Shown here: piece by piece, positions 23,934-33,068 of the stretch | Layout: each line of letters starts with the position of its first letter | Numbering within the stretch: position 1 is the first letter of the stretch | Source: Albidovulum sp. | GTDB lineage: Bacteria; Pseudomonadota; Alphaproteobacteria; Rhodobacterales; Rhodobacteraceae | DNA length: 38,521 bases | Direction: 5' to 3' | Assembly (NCBI GenBank): GCA_030837785.1 | Contig: JAUQYA010000126.1 | Coordinates: 1 to 38,521 of the forward strand | Position numbers and translations under genes: made by a program | Notes under the pieces: generated by a model | Database searches by the model: none | What the model was told of the DNA's origin: nothing | The model's input: only the letters and a program-made list of their open reading frames with translations

Positions 23934-26129
23934 TCACGCCGCCCGCGCCGCCGCCTTGCGCCGCCGCCGGGGAAGCACCAGCACCGCCAGCACCAGGGCC
24001 TGCGCGGCAAGCGGCTCGGCCACCGGAAAGAGCCCGAACCAGAGTTGCAGCCAGTCCCGGTCGGGGAACCAGGCAACCGGCGTGGCACCGATCAGCGCCG
24101 CGGTCTGGAGCCCGCGGACGCCCGCCCCCGCCAGCATCACGGCGAGCGCTGCCAGAAGCACGGTGGTGGCGCGGAAGAAGAGCGCAAGCGGCAGGCGCCG
24201 CCCGGCGGCGAGCACCGCCCAGCCGCAGGCCAGCGCCGCCGCCCCGCCGGCGGCAAGCCCGGCGAGGATCGGCGCGGGGGCCGCATCGGTCAGCAACGCC
24301 TCGTAGAAGAGGACCGATTCGAAGCCTTCGCGGAATACCACGAGGAAGGCGAGGATGCCCACGGACGCCGGGCTTGCGACGCCTGCAAGCCGCGCCCGGA
24401 ACGCCGCGACATGGCCGCCGCCCGCCGAGAGCCCCAGCACCATCCACACCAGCACCGCCGCCGCGACCAGCGCGGTGCCGCCTTCAAGCGCCTCGCGCGC
24501 CAGCGTCGAGACGGTGATCAGCCAGCGCGCCGCCGCCCAAAGGGCGACGCTGCCGGCAAGCGCCAGCGCGACGCCGGTGGCGAGCGAGGTGCGGAAGCGG
24601 GCAGGGGGGATGCCCTCGGCCCCGAGGGCGGCGATCAGCGCGGCGAGGATCAGCACCGCCTCGAGCCCCTCGCGGAAGATGATGCCGGCCGATTGCAGCG
24701 CCGAGCCGAGGGGCGAGGGCGGCGTCTCGATCCGCGCCCGCGCCGCGGCCAGGTCGGCCTTGATGCCGTCGATCTCGGCCGCCAGCGCCGTGCCGTCCCC
24801 ATGCCGGGCGACCAGCGTGCCAAGGCCGGGCCGGTCGGCCGAACCTTCCCAGAACCGCGCCTCGAGCCTGAGCGCCGCCGCCGGCGCGCGCGGGACCAGC
24901 CGCTGCTCGATGTCGGGGTCGAACCAGGAATAGGCCTCGAGCCGCTTCATCTCGGCCCCTGGCCAGTCACCCGCCCGCGCCATCATCAGAAGTTCGTCAA
25001 GGGTGGCGGGCAGGGCGTCCACCGCCACCGCATAGCCGCCCTCGGCCGCATCCGCGCCGAAGGTCGCGTCGATCAGGCCGAGCGCCTCGGTCACAAGGGG
25101 TTCCACGCCCCCGGCGCGCGCCTCCATCAGCGTCTGCATCTCGGCGTAAAGCCCGGCGAGCCGCGCCGCCTGCGCCGGATCGTCGAGGCCGGGCGCGAGA
25201 TCGCCCAGCACCATCGCCGCGCGGTCGCGGAACATCCGCGCTTCGTTGTATTCCATCGGCTGGCTGATTTCCCCGCCGCGCACGCCGTTGGCGTATTCCT
25301 CCCACACCAGCGCGGTGAACCGGCGCAGCAGTCGGGCGCGGCGCAGCTCCTCCTCGGGCGAGAGCGCGACCGGCGCGTAGCCCGCAAGCCGGGCCTGCAC
25401 CTCCGTGAGCGCGGCGGGATCGGCCGCGGCGCGGGCCAGCGTGGCGTCGAGCGCGGCCTTCCCCCCGGCGCCGAGATGGGCGGCAAGGTTGTTGCCGAGA
25501 TAGCCCGTAAGCCCCTCGATCCGGCCGAGGTCACCGGCATACTGGGTCTTGTGGCCGGCCGCCGCGTCTTCTCCCGCCCGCGAAAGCGCAAGCCTCAACT
25601 CCGCCGCGGCCACGGTCAGAAGCTCCGCCTCGACGGTGGCGCGGGCCGCCGCCGGGGCGATTTCGCCCCGGGCGAGCGCCTGCACGGCGAGCGCGGCAGC
25701 GGTGTCACCCGAGGCGCGGGCGTAGTCGCGGATGGTCAGCCAGTCGGCCGCCGCGCCGGCGTCGCCCGCCGCGATCGCCGCCAGCGCCCGCTCGCGCGCG
25801 GCCGCCATCAGCGCGGTCCAGAGGTGCTGGCGGGCGCGGGCCGCGGCCGGGGCGTCGCCCCGCGCCGCCGCGTCGCGATAGGCCGCGACGCTGGCCGACA
25901 CCGCCTGCGCATCCTCGCCGAAATCCGCCGCGACCGCGCCCCAGGCGTCGCCGATCCGCTTCAGCCGGGCCGCGATCTCGGCCGCCCGTTCGGGCGTGGC
26001 GGCGCGGTAGAGCAACCGTTCGATCCGGCCCGCCTCGCTGCGGATCGCGTCCGCCGCCGCCCAGGGCGTCTCGGCATGCAGCGACAGGGGCAGGAACAGC
26101 AGGAACAAGAGCGCGGCAAGGGTCTTCAT
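23934..26129 (-). CDS. FTR1 family iron permease with large periplasmic N-domain
   Basis: 731 aa. Signal peptide (LAALLFLLFLPLSLHA), then a helical, Ala-rich periplasmic domain of about 450 residues, then a seven-helix FTR1 permease (about 470-720). The two iron-binding REGxE motifs are IIFREGLEAVLILAAL (about residue 483) and VVFREGFESVLFYEAL (about 596). It transports Fe3+ (or Fe2+ oxidised at the membrane). Its ATG overlaps the stop of the pentahaem cytochrome gene (ATGA). It is the last gene of the imelysin/cytochrome operon, so iron redox change and transport are probably coupled. Confidence 0.92.
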   Translation of the reverse strand: MKTLAALLFLLFLPLSLHAETPWAAADAIRSEAGRIERLLYRAATPERAAEIAARLKRIGDAWGAVAADFGEDAQAVSASVAAYRDAAARGDAPAAARARQHLWTALMAAARERALAAIAAGDAGAAADWLTIRDYARASGDTAAALAVQALARGEIAPAAARATVEAELLTVAAAELRLALSRAGEDAAAGHKTQYAGDLGRIEGLTGYLGNNLAAHLGAGGKAALDATLARAAADPAALTEVQARLAGYAPVALSPEEELRRARLLRRFTALVWEEYANGVRGGEISQPMEYNEARMFRDRAAMVLGDLAPGLDDPAQAARLAGLYAEMQTLMEARAGGVEPLVTEALGLIDATFGADAAEGGYAVAVDALPATLDELLMMARAGDWPGAEMKRLEAYSWFDPDIEQRLVPRAPAAALRLEARFWEGSADRPGLGTLVARHGDGTALAAEIDGIKADLAAARARIETPPSPLGSALQSAGIIFREGLEAVLILAALIAALGAEGIPPARFRTSLATGVALALAGSVALWAAARWLITVSTLAREALEGGTALVAAAVLVWMVLGLSAGGGHVAAFRARLAGVASPASVGILAFLVVFREGFESVLFYEALLTDAAPAPILAGLAAGGAAALACGWAVLAAGRRLPLALFFRATTVLLAALAVMLAGAGVRGLQTAALIGATPVAWFPDRDWLQLWFGLFPVAEPLAAQALVLAVLVLPRRRRKAAARAA

Positions 26130-27679
26130 TGCGTGGCATCCGGCAGGTCGACCGAAAGCTCGGCCAGGGTGAAGGGGGGAACCGCCAGGTCGCGGCGCAG
26201 GTGGGTGAAGATCAGTTTCGGCAGCGCGACGCGGTAGAGAAGCCGCGCCTTGAGATGGAGCGGCCCCGCCGCGCTGGCGGCAAGGGGCAGGTCATAGCCC
26301 ACCACGTCTTCGCTGCGCGGGGGGATCGGCCTGCGCATCCAGACGACTTCGGCGGTGGAGAAGGTCAGGTGCCCGGTGATCCGCCTGCCCGCGGGATCGA
26401 CGAAATGCTCGATCCAGGTCACCGCCTCGGGGTCTTCGACGCCCAGTCGCTCGGCCGCGCCGCCCGAGCGGAAGACGGCATTGCCGGCGGCGTCGGTCAC
26501 CTCGACTTCCAGCCAGATGTGCTTCTGGTCGTTGACGCCGGTCGGCAGGTTGTGCCCGGCGCCGAGGTTCCGGACCGCGATGTCGAGATGCAGCCCGTCC
26601 GCGCCGCGGCGGACGCCGCGCAGGTCGAGCCCCGCCGCCGTGCGCAGGAAGGCCGCGGTCTGGCGGGCCTGTTCGTCAAGGGTGGCGCGGGTCGCCCCTG
26701 CATCCATCCCGGGAAGAAGCCCGCCGCGCAGCACCGACAGCGTGTCGCCAAGCCCGGTGTCGGCCATCACGTGGTTGGCGCCGATGAACCGGTGCGAATA
26801 GCGCGCGGGCTTGGCGGTTCCGCCCTGGCGCAGCGTCATCACCTGCGCGGCCGGGTCGGCCGCCATGTGGCAGTCCTGGCAGGTGATGTCGTTCCTGCCA
26901 TACCAGCTTTCGCGCCATTCGGTGAAGGTCGACTGCACCGCCTGCGGGGTTTCGGCCCTGGACATGGAACGATCGTAGATCTCGACATGGCAGGTGCCGC
27001 AGAGGTCGGCGCTTTTCATCAGGGCGGTGGTGTCGGGCGCGCCGAAGGCCGCGAGATGCGCGCGCGGATCGGCCAGAAGGGCGGCGCCCTGCGGCCCGTC
27101 GCGTTCCGCCTCGGCCCGGCCATAGGCGAGCGTGATCGCGCCGTTGCCGGCGATCGGATCGGCATGGGTGGCGGTGTGGCAGGTGATGCAGGCCACGCCC
27201 TCAGTCAGCGCCTCGGCGGGCGGGACCGAGGCGAAGCGGTTGACCCGGCCCGCCAGCATCTGGTTCGGCGCGTGGCAGCCTTCGCAGAACCGGGTCTGCT
27301 CGGGGTTGCGCACGAGCTTCTCGTTGGCCTCGACCGTGGCCTCGTAGACCAGGTCACGGTCGGCGATGGCATGAAGCGAGGCGGCCCATTCCCGGAACTC
27401 CTGCCGGTGGCAGGAGGCGCAGTCGGCCGAGGAGGGCAGGCGGGCGGGATCGCTGAAATCGCCCGTGGCGCTTTCAAGCCGCGAGGGCCAGAACGGCCGC
27501 TCGCCTCCTTCCGCACCCGGACCGAAGGGCAGGCGGTAGAACGGGATGTCCGCAAGCGTGACGCCCACCGGTGCGGCGGGGGGCGCCAGCGTTGCCCAGA
27601 GCGCGAGCCCGACCAGTGCGGCGAGCCCGAACGCCGTCAGCGGCTTGGCGTGATAGCGGAACTGCGCCTTGAGCGTCAC
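26126..27679 (-). CDS. Pentahaem c-type cytochrome, membrane-anchored
   Basis: 517 aa. One N-terminal helix (GLAALVGLALWATLAPPA) anchors a periplasmic protein. Five CxxCH haem sites: CASCH, CEGCH, CITCH, CGTCH and CQDCH at about residues 85, 131, 163, 226 and 266. The C-terminal half has no haem site and is probably a beta domain (RNLGAGHNLPTGVNDQKHIWLEVEV). Cytochrome c554-like arrangement. The start is GTG 27679, overlapping the upstream TGA (GTGA); the frame stays open up to 27994 but that part is the shadow of the preceding gene. Suggested role: electron transfer to or from iron outside the inner membrane, next to FTR1. Confidence 0.88.
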   Translation of the reverse strand: MTLKAQFRYHAKPLTAFGLAALVGLALWATLAPPAAPVGVTLADIPFYRLPFGPGAEGGERPFWPSRLESATGDFSDPARLPSSADCASCHRQEFREWAASLHAIADRDLVYEATVEANEKLVRNPEQTRFCEGCHAPNQMLAGRVNRFASVPPAEALTEGVACITCHTATHADPIAGNGAITLAYGRAEAERDGPQGAALLADPRAHLAAFGAPDTTALMKSADLCGTCHVEIYDRSMSRAETPQAVQSTFTEWRESWYGRNDITCQDCHMAADPAAQVMTLRQGGTAKPARYSHRFIGANHVMADTGLGDTLSVLRGGLLPGMDAGATRATLDEQARQTAAFLRTAAGLDLRGVRRGADGLHLDIAVRNLGAGHNLPTGVNDQKHIWLEVEVTDAAGNAVFRSGGAAERLGVEDPEAVTWIEHFVDPAGRRITGHLTFSTAEVVWMRRPIPPRSEDVVGYDLPLAASAAGPLHLKARLLYRVALPKLIFTHLRRDLAVPPFTLAELSVDLPDATQ

Positions 27680-28173
27680 GACCGCCTCCAGTGCCGCATC
27701 CAGAGGTGGAGGACGAGGCCGGCGAGCGATGCCCAGGCGCTCCAGTAATGCGCGAAGGACAGGGCCTCGGTCACCGCGCGGGGCGGGAACCAGATCGTCC
27801 CGGCGAACCAGAGCGCGGCGGGCAGCGCCATCGCCAGACCCGACAGTAGAAGGACAAGCCAGACTGCGAGCAGCGCCCAGGAAGCCAGGGTGAAGACGCG
27901 CCGCTCGCTCCGCGCCAGGCCCTGCGGCACATGGACCGCGAGCCAGGGCAGGAGCACCCCGGCCAGCACCGCGCCGCCGGCGAGATGGAGCCACAGCACC
28001 GCGCCCGCCCCGGGGCTGAGCCAGAGCCAGAGGCCCGAGACGAAAAGGGCCGCCGAAAGGCCGCTTTGCGCGCCCGACCGCAGGCTTCCCCCGTGCTTGC
28101 GTTCTCCGCGCGGACGGGGAAAGCCGCAGGCGCGCGCGAAGGCGGTCACCGGCTGGCTTGCGGCATGGCCCAT
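27676..28173 (-). CDS. Four-helix b-type cytochrome-like membrane protein
   Basis: 165 aa with four TM helices. His residues at helix ends fit b-haem ligation: LWLHLAGG, PWLAVHVP, LSFAHYWSAWASLAGLVLHLWMRHW. Similar to cytochrome b561/DUF4405-type subunits that pass electrons between quinone and a multihaem cytochrome. It lies 7 bases after imelysin and overlaps the pentahaem gene by 4 bases. The family assignment is by topology and His placement, so moderate. Confidence 0.75.
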   Translation of the reverse strand: MGHAASQPVTAFARACGFPRPRGERKHGGSLRSGAQSGLSAALFVSGLWLWLSPGAGAVLWLHLAGGAVLAGVLLPWLAVHVPQGLARSERRVFTLASWALLAVWLVLLLSGLAMALPAALWFAGTIWFPPRAVTEALSFAHYWSAWASLAGLVLHLWMRHWRRS

Positions 28174-28180
28174 CTGGGTG

Positions 28181-29221
28181 TCACCCCCGGATTTCGACGC
28201 CGTGTTTCGCGGCCGCCTGCAAGACCTGCGCGACGATCCGCTCGGCGATGTCCTGCGCCTCGCTGCCCAGCGCGTCGGCCTCCTCGGCGGTGAAGCGCTC
28301 GCCCGCCTTCTCGCGCGCGCGGGTATCGCCGATCAGCGCCAGAAGGTCGGCGTAATCACTGGTGATCGCCGCGTCGAGTGCGGTGTCGGCCGTCGCCAGA
28401 ACCGGCGAGATCGCCGAGAGATACATCCGCTGGCAGCCGCCGATGATGCCGAGCACGTCGACCAGCCGGCTCTGCGCCACGAAGGCCTCGCCCCCGCCGC
28501 CGAGGAACTGCGATTCCTTCCATTCGCCGAAATAGTCGCCGACCGTCGGCGTCATCGTCACCACCGCGGTGAAGGCGTCGTCGCGGTTGGGGTCCCACGC
28601 CGTCATCTCGGCCTCGAGTGCCTTCGACCAGTGGAGCAGCCCATCGGCCGCGCCGAGCGCGAGGCTGGCGTCGAACAGCACCTCGCCCGCGCCGGTCTGG
28701 CCGTCGCCGTTCAGGTCGGCGGCCAGCTTCACATGGCCAGGGTCGGTGCCCCACAGCAGCGGTTCGGTGATCGTGTGAAAGAGGCTGCCGGGCTTTTCCA
28801 GCACCGTGCCGTCGGGCAGCGGCAGGTCGTAGGCGGCCACGTCCTCGGCCTCGGTGCCGGGGTTTCCGGCGTCAAGGATCAGGTCGTATTTCGCTGTGGC
28901 GGGGATGCCGGCGACGATGCCCTCGATCGTCTCGTACTGGTTGGAGGCGGCGAGCCACTGGGCGCGCATGGCGGCGACGGTCTCGGCCAGCTTCGGTCCC
29001 TCGGCGGCCCAGGCGGCGGCGTAATCGTTGCCGTGGGCGGAAAGGGTGGCGGCGTATCCGGCGGCAAGGTCGCGCAGTTTTCCGGCCTCGGCCACCAGGG
29101 CTGCGTTGTGCTCGAGCGTGAAGGCCCTGACCTCGGCAAGCCCCTCCGCCTCCGACAGCGCCCAGACGGGGGCGGCGCTTGCGATCAGGGCGGCGGCGGC
29201 GGGAAAAAGGGCGCGGTGCAT
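28181..29221 (-). CDS. Imelysin-like periplasmic iron-uptake protein
   Basis: 346 aa. Signal peptide MHRALFPAAAALIASAAPVWA. Helical imelysin fold with the His/Glu region FHTITEPLLWGTDPGHVK, corresponding to the GxHxxE-type metal site of IrpA/EfeO/imelysin proteins, with an extra Ca-loop-like segment DLNGDGQTGAGEVL. First gene of the four-gene iron operon. Ribosome site AGGAG 9 bases before ATG 29221, and a good promoter upstream. Likely captures ferric iron for the FTR1 permease. Confidence 0.82.
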   Translation of the reverse strand: MHRALFPAAAALIASAAPVWALSEAEGLAEVRAFTLEHNAALVAEAGKLRDLAAGYAATLSAHGNDYAAAWAAEGPKLAETVAAMRAQWLAASNQYETIEGIVAGIPATAKYDLILDAGNPGTEAEDVAAYDLPLPDGTVLEKPGSLFHTITEPLLWGTDPGHVKLAADLNGDGQTGAGEVLFDASLALGAADGLLHWSKALEAEMTAWDPNRDDAFTAVVTMTPTVGDYFGEWKESQFLGGGGEAFVAQSRLVDVLGIIGGCQRMYLSAISPVLATADTALDAAITSDYADLLALIGDTRAREKAGERFTAEEADALGSEAQDIAERIVAQVLQAAAKHGVEIRG

Positions 29222-29284
29222 CGGGCGGTCTCCTGGTCTCGGGCCCCGTCCCGTCGGGCAGGGGGGGAATCGGTTCATACCCGA

Positions 29285-29313
29285 GTGATATTGTCGGAGA
29301 TCGTGACGGTCAA
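29285..29313 (-). promoter_or_regulatory. Predicted promoter of the imelysin-FTR1 operon
   Basis: On the minus strand: TTGACC (29313-29308), a 17-bp spacer and TATCAC (29290-29285), about 64 bases before ATG 29221. The flank upstream is AT-rich compared with the region (CAAAAGCACTAAGGAATTG), suitable for an iron regulator such as Irr, RirA or Fur, but no consensus box is certain. Confidence 0.5.
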
Positions 29314-29374
29314 TTCCTTAGTGCTTTTGTCATCTATGTGGTCCGACCGCAGGGTCGCGGCCCGCGCGGAGGTG

Positions 29375-30328
29375 TCAGGCCGCCGCGGAGAACAGCCGTC
29401 CGACCTTGCAGGGTCGCAGGCCAGCGCCGTCGCCGCGCACCAGGATGAGGGCGTCGAGACCGGTGCGGCGGGCGCAGTCGGCGCCGTATTCCGGCCCGAG
29501 CACCATCAGCGCCGTAGCCCAGGCGTCGGCCTCGGCGCAGGTCGGCGCGACCACCGTGACCGAGGCCGGCGGGGTGCCGAGCGGCGCGCCGGTGGCGGGG
29601 TTCATCGTGTGTGACAGCCGCCGCCCGCCGACCGTTACCCAGTGGCGATAGTCGCCCGAGGTGGCGACGGCGGCATCCTCAAGGCTCAGGACCGAATGCG
29701 GCGCGCGCCGATCGGGGTCGGGAGCCTCGACCGCGATGGCCCAGGGCGCGCCATCCGGCCGCGCGCCGAGGGCGCGCATCTCGCCGTCGATGCCCACCAG
29801 GGCCGATCCGATGCCGAAGCCTGCCAGCACCTCGGCCAGCCGGTCCACGCCGTAGCCCTTGGCGATGCCGTTCAGGTCGAGCGTGACCGCCGCGCGCTTG
29901 CGCAGCCGCGTCCTGTCGAGGTCGAGACAGTCCCACGCCGGGCGCCGCGGCGCCTCGGTCGCGGCGCGGATTGCGCCGGGTGCCGCTTCGGCCGGGCCGA
30001 AGCCCCAGGCCGCGACGGCGTCGCCGGTGGCAATGTCGAAGGCGCCGCCCGAGGCGCGCCCGATTGCGAGCCCGAGGTGCAGAACCCGCGCCAGATCCTC
30101 GGGCAGGTCGCACCACGCGCCCACCGGCGCCGCGTTCAGCCGCATCAGGTCGCTCTCCGGCCGCCAGGTCGACATCTGCCCGTCGACGCGGTCGACCGCC
30201 GCCTGCAACGCGGCGCGGACCGGGCCGGGATCGAAGGTCGCCGGGGCGAAGAACAGAGCCGACCAGCGGCTGCCCATCGTCGGGCCGTTCAGCGCATGGC
30301 GCACAAGGTCAGTAGACGTCTTCGACAT
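29375..30328 (-). CDS. apbE: FAD:protein FMN transferase (ApbE)
   Basis: 317 aa. It attaches FMN covalently to Thr/Ser in exported redox proteins. Motifs: TMGSRWSALFF at the N-terminus, DLNGIAKGYGVDRLAEVL (about residues 170-187), ATSGDYRHW and HTMNPATGAPLG near the metal site. No signal peptide is obvious, so the start could be upstream or the protein cytoplasmic; ATG 30328 overlaps the PepSY reductase gene by 20 bases. Probable targets encoded next door are DUF2271 and perhaps the PepSY proteins. Confidence 0.92.
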   Translation of the reverse strand: MSKTSTDLVRHALNGPTMGSRWSALFFAPATFDPGPVRAALQAAVDRVDGQMSTWRPESDLMRLNAAPVGAWCDLPEDLARVLHLGLAIGRASGGAFDIATGDAVAAWGFGPAEAAPGAIRAATEAPRRPAWDCLDLDRTRLRKRAAVTLDLNGIAKGYGVDRLAEVLAGFGIGSALVGIDGEMRALGARPDGAPWAIAVEAPDPDRRAPHSVLSLEDAAVATSGDYRHWVTVGGRRLSHTMNPATGAPLGTPPASVTVVAPTCAEADAWATALMVLGPEYGADCARRTGLDALILVRGDGAGLRPCKVGRLFSAAA

Positions 30329-32516
30329 AGCGCCCCTCTGCCTTCAGCGTCACCGGCGACAGGCCCGAGGGCGCCAGGATCTCGGCCAGCGCCTCGGCCA
30401 CGCCGGCCGCCATCTCGCGCCCGCCGCAGACCATGACGCGCGCGCCTTCGCGGATCAGTGCGGCCACCGCCGCGCCCTCGGCCCTCAGCGCGTCCTGCAC
30501 GTAGTGCGGCCTCGCCCCGCGCGACGTTGCGGTGACGAGACGGCTGAGCCGCCCGCCGGCCTGCCAGGCCTCGAGTTCCTCGCCGTAGACGAAATCGCTC
30601 GCCCGGTCGCGCAGGCCGTAGAAGAGGTGCACGGGGCGCCCCCGCCGGTTGGCGCGGATCATCCCCGCCAGTGGCCCGACGCCGGTGCCCGCGCCGACGA
30701 GAAGAAGCGGCGTGCGGCCGCGGCCGGCGTGGAAGGCCGGGTTCTGCCGCAGGAAGGCGCGCACCCGCTGGCCCGGTTCCAGCGCGACGAGCTGGCCCGA
30801 GCAGAGCCCGCCGGGATATTTGCGCACCACGATCTCGATGAAGCCGTCGCGGCTTGACGAGGCAAGCGAGTAGAACCGCGGCACGTCGGATCCCTCGGGC
30901 AGGATGCCGATCAGGTCTCCGGCCTCGAACCGCGCGAAACCCTTGCCGCGAAGTCGCTGCCGGAAGGGGATTTCCGGCAGGGCGAAGCGCAGGATCGCGC
31001 CGGGTGCCTGAACCTCGGCCCCGAAGTCGTGCCGCGCGATGAGGCGCAGCGGCCGGCTGTCGGGCACGGTGGGGGTGTGGGTCAGGTCCAGCTCGAGCCC
31101 GAGCGCGCGGCCGAGGGCCTGCCCCCAGCGGGCGAAATCCTGCGGCGACTGGCGATCCACCGTGGCGAAGGGCAGGAGCATGGGCCAGCCGAGGCCGGCA
31201 GCAGCCGCGGCGACGGCCTCGCCGTAGGCGCAGAAGGCGGGAAAGCTGCGGTCGCCGAAGCCGAGGACGACCACGGGCGCCGCCGGGGGCAGCTTCATAC
31301 CGGCGACCGCGTCGAGGAATCCCCTTGCCGAGGCCGGCGCCGCGCCGTTGCCGTAGGTCGCGGCCAGGACGACGAAGCGGCGGGCGCGGGGAAAGCGGGT
31401 GGGGTCGAAGCCCGCCATCGGCGCGGCATGGACCTCTTCGCCCGCGCGCCTCAGGGCGGCCTGGAGCGTGGCGGCGAAGCCCCAGGTGCTGCCGCCTTCG
31501 CTGCCCACCAGGATCACCGTCGCGGCCCGCGCCGGCGCGGCGTTGGCGGCGAACCGCGGCCGGCCGCGGCGGCCCGAGAGCCAGACCGCGACGCCCGAGG
31601 CCGCCATCGCCGGCACCGCCAGCGCCATCAGCCCGAGGACGATCCCGAGGGCGGCCGCGCCCTGGCCGGTGTGCAGCATGTAGACGATTCCGTCCAGCCG
31701 TTCCCAGACACCCGCGTCGGCCCAGGCCAGCGTCGCGCCGGTGCCCTGGTCCAGATAGCCGGTGCCCCGGTCGGTCTTCAGGGTGAAGACGTCGGTAGCG
31801 TCGCCGGGGTAGGGGAAGGTCAGTTCCCGCAGGGCGCTGGCCGGCGTTGCCGCCAGCAGCGGCATCGCGGAGAGTGCCGCGCCGATCTGTCCGCTGACCC
31901 CGGCGGGGGGCCTCGGGGCGGCACCATCGTCCGGCAGGAGGCCGAAGGTGGAGGCGGTCATCCAGAGCGCGGTGGCCGAGGAGAGCGCAAGGCCAAGAAC
32001 CGCGACGCGGGCGAGTTCGACATGCACGCGGCCGGCGAGCGGGCCACGCAGGGGGGCGAACCAGCGCCGCCAGCCGCCGGCCCGGCGCGCGACCATGAAG
32101 GCCCCGGTGGCCGACAGGACCAGCATCGCCGCCGCCCCCGCCGCCATGACGAGCCGGCCCGCGTCGCCGAGGAAGAGCGACCGGTGCAGGGTGGTCAGCC
32201 ACCGCTCGGCCGGGTTCGGGTCGGCAGATGCCACGCCCTGCCCGGTTGCGGGGTCGATCACCGCGGCCCCCGGCGTGCCACCGTCGAACCAGTAGGCGGT
32301 GACCCGCCCCGACGGCGCGCGGCGGATCTGCTCCACCCCCGGGTGGATGGCCTGGATGCGCAGGGCGAGGTCCGCCACGCTCAGGCCCGATGCGGCCTGG
32401 GGCGCGGCAAGCCGTTCGGCGGCCGGAAAGACCGACAGCGCCGCGCCGGTGAGCGCGAGGAGGGTGACGAGCGCGAGCGCCGCGAGACCCGGCCAGCGAT
32501 GGAACGTGCGAAGCAT
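30309..32516 (-). CDS. PepSY TM - flavodoxin - FAD/NADPH reductase fusion
   Basis: 735 aa. Residues 1-310: PepSY-associated membrane domain with four helices and periplasmic loops (DLALRIQAIHPGVEQIRR). Residues ~330-470: flavodoxin domain binding FMN (LVGSEGGSTWGFA, VLAATYGNGAAPAS, VVLGFGDRSFPAFCAYGE). Residues ~490-735: ferredoxin-reductase part with FAD motif RFYSLASSS, PGGLCS and the NADPH site LLLVGAGTGVGPLAGM, ending GRYVEDVY like CysJ. It would move electrons from cytosolic NADPH across the inner membrane to extracytosolic acceptors. Within an apbE/DUF2271 cluster this fits a flavin-based ferric or other metal reductase. Nine bases separate it from DUF2271. Confidence 0.92.
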   Translation of the reverse strand: MLRTFHRWPGLAALALVTLLALTGAALSVFPAAERLAAPQAASGLSVADLALRIQAIHPGVEQIRRAPSGRVTAYWFDGGTPGAAVIDPATGQGVASADPNPAERWLTTLHRSLFLGDAGRLVMAAGAAAMLVLSATGAFMVARRAGGWRRWFAPLRGPLAGRVHVELARVAVLGLALSSATALWMTASTFGLLPDDGAAPRPPAGVSGQIGAALSAMPLLAATPASALRELTFPYPGDATDVFTLKTDRGTGYLDQGTGATLAWADAGVWERLDGIVYMLHTGQGAAALGIVLGLMALAVPAMAASGVAVWLSGRRGRPRFAANAAPARAATVILVGSEGGSTWGFAATLQAALRRAGEEVHAAPMAGFDPTRFPRARRFVVLAATYGNGAAPASARGFLDAVAGMKLPPAAPVVVLGFGDRSFPAFCAYGEAVAAAAAGLGWPMLLPFATVDRQSPQDFARWGQALGRALGLELDLTHTPTVPDSRPLRLIARHDFGAEVQAPGAILRFALPEIPFRQRLRGKGFARFEAGDLIGILPEGSDVPRFYSLASSSRDGFIEIVVRKYPGGLCSGQLVALEPGQRVRAFLRQNPAFHAGRGRTPLLLVGAGTGVGPLAGMIRANRRGRPVHLFYGLRDRASDFVYGEELEAWQAGGRLSRLVTATSRGARPHYVQDALRAEGAAVAALIREGARVMVCGGREMAAGVAEALAEILAPSGLSPVTLKAEGRYVEDVY

Positions 32517-32525
32517 CGGCCGTCC

Positions 32526-32996
32526 TCAGAGGTCGTAGCGGAACGAGGCGACGTAGCGGCGGCCCTTCACCGGCTGGCCCGCGCCGGCGGTCGTCAGGGG
32601 TACCGCGATCTCGCCGGGGCTGTCGCGCATCTCCTCGACGGCGGCGTCGATGTGGAGCGTGTAGCCGGCATCGAAAAGCGCGTCGGCAAGGTCGAGGGTG
32701 ATTTCCAGCGACCGGCCGGCGCCGACGCTGGCGCCGGTGATGCCGTTGATCTGCGCCGGGTCGCCCCCCGTGGCGCGATACCAGTCCGACAGGTGCTCGT
32801 AGTATTTCGACTTGCCCCCGGCCATCCACAGGCTGCCGACATAGGCACCCGAGGCATCGGTGACGTAGAGCGCGAGATAGGCGCCGTCACCGCCGTAGTT
32901 GGTGAGCGTCGTGGTCAGGGCGACCGGGCGCGCGAGCGCGAGCGAGGGAAGCGTCAGCGCCGTCGTCAGCGCCAGCGTGGCAAGGAGGGATTTCAT
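32526..32996 (-). CDS. DUF2271 exported protein, candidate FMN-bearing protein
   Basis: 156 aa. Signal peptide MKSLLATLALTTALTLPSLALA, then a beta-rich domain (VALTTTLTNYGGDGAYLALYV) typical of DUF2271. It contains NGITGASVG (about residues 85-93), which resembles the ApbE target pattern D/N-G-x-T/S-G-A-T/S. Comparative studies link DUF2271 with ApbE and PepSY reductases. Inferred role: extracytosolic electron carrier or terminal reductase fed by the PepSY fusion. The flavin attachment is a prediction. Confidence 0.85.
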   Translation of the reverse strand: MKSLLATLALTTALTLPSLALARPVALTTTLTNYGGDGAYLALYVTDASGAYVGSLWMAGGKSKYYEHLSDWYRATGGDPAQINGITGASVGAGRSLEITLDLADALFDAGYTLHIDAAVEEMRDSPGEIAVPLTTAGAGQPVKGRRYVASFRYDL

Positions 32997-33040
32997 GCGA
33001 TCGGACCTTCGTGGACTCTGTGGATGTGATACGGGGCGGC

Positions 33041-33055
33041 CGGCGGTTTCCGCCG
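33041..33055. terminator. Short hairpin between the Asp-rich and DUF2271 genes
   Basis: CGGCGG-TTT-CCGCCG, a perfect 6-bp stem in the 72-base gap. There is no T-run, so it may attenuate or protect mRNA rather than end transcription. Confidence 0.3.
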
Positions 33056-33068
33056 CGCCGCGGCGGCG

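Noticed and set aside
30289..32829. 846-codon open frame over the PepSY reductase in another frame
   Set aside because: The PepSY/flavodoxin/reductase motifs are in the other frame; this one is a compositional artefact.
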